Shown here piece after piece: positions 10,768-12,984 of a stretch of DNA of 12,984 nucleotides (positions are counted from its first letter, which is position 1; each line of letters starts with the position of its first letter). Made by a program: the position numbers and the translations under genes. Location of the stretch: NCBI GenBank assembly GCA_947085825.1, contig CAMTXX010000015.1, positions 1 to 12,984 of the forward strand, in the 5' to 3' direction. The notes beneath the pieces are model-generated. The model made no database searches. It was given only the letters and a program-made list of their open reading frames with translations, and was not told the origin of the DNA. This DNA is from JAOUFP01 sp947085825 (GTDB lineage Bacteria > Nitrospirota > Thermodesulfovibrionia > Thermodesulfovibrionales > UBA6898).

Positions 10768-12713
10768 ATTTCCTTGATATGCTTTTTGGTATTTGGGAGC
10801 AGGCCGCCTGACAGGATGATCTCTTTTTCCCTATCATTCAGTTGTGAAGATACCTCGAATGAATAGTTTTTTGTCTGGTTATGTATAATATAAAACTGAT
10901 TTCCTGTTAATGATTTTTTGATGTCCTGTATAATTAGTTTGTCACCTTTTTCTACTTTTTCATAATCCTCTGTATTTTTAAAAAGTAACGGGAGAATGCC
11001 GAAATTAATAAGGTTTGATCTGTGGATTCGTGCAAAAGACCGTGCAATAACTGCCTGTATCCCGAGGTACATTGGCGCTATCGCAGCATGTTCCCTTGAT
11101 GAACCCTGACCGTAATTTTCACTCCCCACGATAATTCCGCCACCTGTTAATTTTGCTTCTTTTGCCCTTTTGCTGAATGTGCTATCAATATTGGAAAATA
11201 CATACTCTGATATCGCTGGTATATTCGAACGCAGTGGAAGGATTGTAGAGCCGGCAGGCATGATGTCGTCAGTTGTTATATTGTCACCCAGTTTCAATAA
11301 AACATCAGCCTCGATCTTTTCTCCAAGGGGTTCTTTTACGGGCGCTTCTTTTATATTAGGTCCTTTTATCACCTGTATATTTTGAGTATCTTGTTGTGGT
11401 TTAATCAGCATATTGTCATTGATCATGTACTGTGAAGGTTCACGGGATATTTCAATATGCAGGCCTGAACTACGAGGATCAACTATCTCTCCCTTAACAG
11501 CAAAGACTACACATGCAATAGGACTTGCAAGATATACAAATGCATCTTTATTTCCACTTCTTCCTTTGAAATTCCTGTTATACGATCTAATTGATATCTG
11601 TCCTGTACCGGGTGAACCTCCCATACCAATGCATGGGCCACATGAACATTCGAGAATCCTTGCTCCTGCTGCAATCATATCTGCCACGTATCCTTTCCGT
11701 GAAAGCATTTCATATACAGCCTTGGATCCCGGGTTTATGAGAAGGTTCACGCCTTCTGCCACTGAATTATCTTTAAGAATGGAAGCAACTGTTTTTAAAG
11801 TCTGGTATGATGAATTGGTGCAGCTACCTATGCAGACCTGGTCAACTTTTGTGCCAGTAAGCTCTCTGATTGGGACAACGGTGTCAGGACTATGGGGTTG
11901 AGCGATCATAGGTTCGATTGCATTTAAGTCTATCTCAATGATATCAGCATATTGTGCAACTCTATCAGCTTGAAGCTCGATCCAATCTGATTCCCTTCTC
12001 TGTGCTTTCAGAAAATACTTTGTTCTTTTATCGCTTGGGAATATGGATGTTGTTGCGCCAAGCTCTGCACCCATATTCGTAATAGTTGCTCTCTCAGGTA
12101 CACTTAAATCTTTAACACCAGGACCACCGTATTCCAGAATCTTTCCCACTCCTCCCTTTACTGTCAGTCTTCTTAGGATTTCAAGTATTACATCCATGGC
12201 TGTAATCCACGGCCTGTTCAGTTTCCCTTTTAGTCTAACAAGCACAACCTTAGGCATATTGAGTTCAAAAGAAGACCCAGCCATAACGGTTGCTGCATCA
12301 AGACCTCCAACCCCTATGGCGATCATGCCCATACCACCGCCTGTTGGTGTATGGCTGTCTGTTCCAAGTGCAATTTTGCCAGGTGCTGCAAATCTCTCAA
12401 GGTGTATCTGATGGCTTATACCGTTGCCTGGCTTTGAAAAGTATGCACCATACCTTGCTGCAACGGTCTGGAGAAATCGATGGTCGTCAGGATTCATATA
12501 ATTTGACTGAATCATGTTATGGTCAACGTAAGAGACAGCGAGTGGTACTTTCACCCTGTCAATCCCTATTGCTTCGAATTGTAACCATGTCATAGTCCCT
12601 GTTGCATCCTGTGTATATACCTGATCAACTCTCAAGCCAACAGGTGTATCTGTTTTTAATTCTCCGTAAACCCTATGTGCTTCAAAGATTTTTTCAGCAA
12701 TATTTTTCCCCAA
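10764..12713 (-). CDS. acn: Aconitate hydratase (Aquifex-type)
   Basis: Aconitase interconverts citrate and isocitrate in the oxidative or reductive TCA cycle with a 4Fe-4S cluster, in the cytoplasm. Numbered from the start chosen here (649 residues), the cluster ligands are C298 (GSCTNS) and C358/C361 (CSCGPCIG). Other marks are LGTDSHTPTGGG (about 116-127), and the swivel domain with DNITTDDIMPAG and GSENYGQGSSREHAA (530-544). The length near 650 and lack of the long AcnA/AcnB insertions suit the putative Aquifex-type family. An upstream TTG (12725) would add four residues (MEVE), but the GGAGGT then lies inside the gene; TTG 12713 follows GGAGG by five bases and gives MGKNIAEKIFE, the usual family start. 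The stop is followed at once by the tRNA-Lys operon, with no terminator between, so read-through is likely. A large inverted-repeat element begins 35 bases upstream. Confidence 0.92.
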   Translation of the reverse strand: MGKNIAEKIFEAHRVYGELKTDTPVGLRVDQVYTQDATGTMTWLQFEAIGIDRVKVPLAVSYVDHNMIQSNYMNPDDHRFLQTVAARYGAYFSKPGNGISHQIHLERFAAPGKIALGTDSHTPTGGGMGMIAIGVGGLDAATVMAGSSFELNMPKVVLVRLKGKLNRPWITAMDVILEILRRLTVKGGVGKILEYGGPGVKDLSVPERATITNMGAELGATTSIFPSDKRTKYFLKAQRRESDWIELQADRVAQYADIIEIDLNAIEPMIAQPHSPDTVVPIRELTGTKVDQVCIGSCTNSSYQTLKTVASILKDNSVAEGVNLLINPGSKAVYEMLSRKGYVADMIAAGARILECSCGPCIGMGGSPGTGQISIRSYNRNFKGRSGNKDAFVYLASPIACVVFAVKGEIVDPRSSGLHIEISREPSQYMINDNMLIKPQQDTQNIQVIKGPNIKEAPVKEPLGEKIEADVLLKLGDNITTDDIMPAGSTILPLRSNIPAISEYVFSNIDSTFSKRAKEAKLTGGGIIVGSENYGQGSSREHAAIAPMYLGIQAVIARSFARIHRSNLINFGILPLLFKNTEDYEKVEKGDKLIIQDIKKSLTGNQFYIIHNQTKNYSFEVSSQLNDREKEIILSGGLLPNTKKHIKEI

Positions 12714-12748
12714 CTCTACCTCCAATAAGAGTTATATAAATTTCTTTA

Positions 12749-12984
12749 TGTGTTATTCTGGCTTGTCCAGAATCCTTCTCAGAATCCTTCTTAAAACCTA
12801 AATTGAGCGATTTTATTAATAAGACCTTCTGGATTCTCGCCTTCGCGGGAATGACAGTTTAACCTAATGAGTTTTTATGTCATTCCTGCGGAAGCAGGAA
12901 TCCAGTATCTTAGAAACCAAATTATCATAAAGAATCGCTCAATTTAGGTATTGAGAAGGATTCTGGACAAGCCAGAATAACACA
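12749..12984. repeat. Large palindromic MITE-like element upstream of aconitase (may continue past window)
   Basis: A perfect 33-bp inverted repeat links 12749-12781 (starting TGTGTTATTCTGGCTTG) with 12952-12984. Inside, CCTAAATTGAGCGATT (12797-12812) matches the complement at 12933-12948, and 28-bp hairpin units (12829-12856, GGATTC..GGAATGACA; and 12878-12905, TGTCATTCC..GGAATCC) form a third inverted pair. The left arm alone carries a tandem 12-bp duplication (AGAATCCTTCTC/T, 12769-12792). There is no coding capacity. The CATTCC(T)GC..GC(A)GGAAT core is a type of repeat seen in many bacteria. Confidence 0.85.

Noticed and set aside
11413..11901. Plus-strand open frame opposite aconitase
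   Set aside because: Antisense to the iron-sulfur cysteine region of a clearly real gene; no signals of its own.
12714..12725. TTG 12725 as the aconitase start
   Set aside because: The Shine-Dalgarno GGAGGT would lie inside the gene; TTG 12713 has correct spacing and the family N-terminus.

Overview
The window reads as a piece of a bacterial chromosome in which ordinary housekeeping genes alternate with a roughly 6.5 kb accessory stretch made of toxin-antitoxin modules, wrecked insertion sequences and small palindromic repeats. The archaeal-type PEP carboxylase, Aquifex-type aconitase, MEMO-like AmmeMemoRadiSam protein B, FmdB-type zinc ribbon and repeat-rich spacers would suit an anaerobic or autotrophic lineage such as Nitrospirota or a deltaproteobacterial relative. 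This is an inference from gene types, since no phylogenetic marker is present.

Layout: 1-735 is the C-terminal end of a secreted fibronectin type III repeat protein (+), closed by a strong terminator. From 4020 down to 842 (minus strand) runs an apparent operon rnj-ppcA (RNase J, then archaeal-type PEP carboxylase), whose promoter is so close to the rnj ATG that the transcript looks leaderless. From 4048 the accessory stretch begins: an ISNCY-like transposase remnant fused to the tail of an unknown protein, then hicBA, a brnT-like/CopG-type toxin-antitoxin pair, a 5'-truncated IS21 istB with its terminal repeats, a DUF4160-DUF2442 pair, the first copy of a palindromic MITE-like element, and a broken ExeA-type ATPase. 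From 8006 to 8893 lies a MEMO-like gene (minus) with its promoter, followed by a second copy of the MITE-like element, a 55-residue FmdB-type zinc-ribbon gene (+), the 3' stump of a radical SAM gene (minus), and a vapBC module (+) with a well-defined promoter/operator. From 12713 down to 10411 (minus) come aconitase, tRNA-Lys(TTT) and tRNA-Glu(TTC), ending in a terminator. The window closes with a large inverted-repeat element just upstream of aconitase.

The most notable unexplained structure is a 20-bp palindrome, consensus ATCCCGAAAGCATTCGGGAY, found four times: at the 5' end of the transposase remnant, in the Walker A region of the ExeA-type remnant, exactly where that remnant ends, and in the loop of the tRNA terminator. 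In the first two it accompanies a frame change of the same sense. Together with the two-copy element (7295-7589, 9071-9235) and the 236-bp inverted repeat at the right edge, it shows at least three families of small non-coding repeats active in one 9 kb region.

Functionally, PEP carboxylase and aconitase are both central-carbon (oxaloacetate/citrate) enzymes, but they are in separate transcription units. Four two-gene toxin-antitoxin or toxin-antitoxin-like modules lie within 5.6 kb and share the region with IS remnants, as expected of an accretion site. No CRISPR array, rRNA gene or intact transposase is visible.
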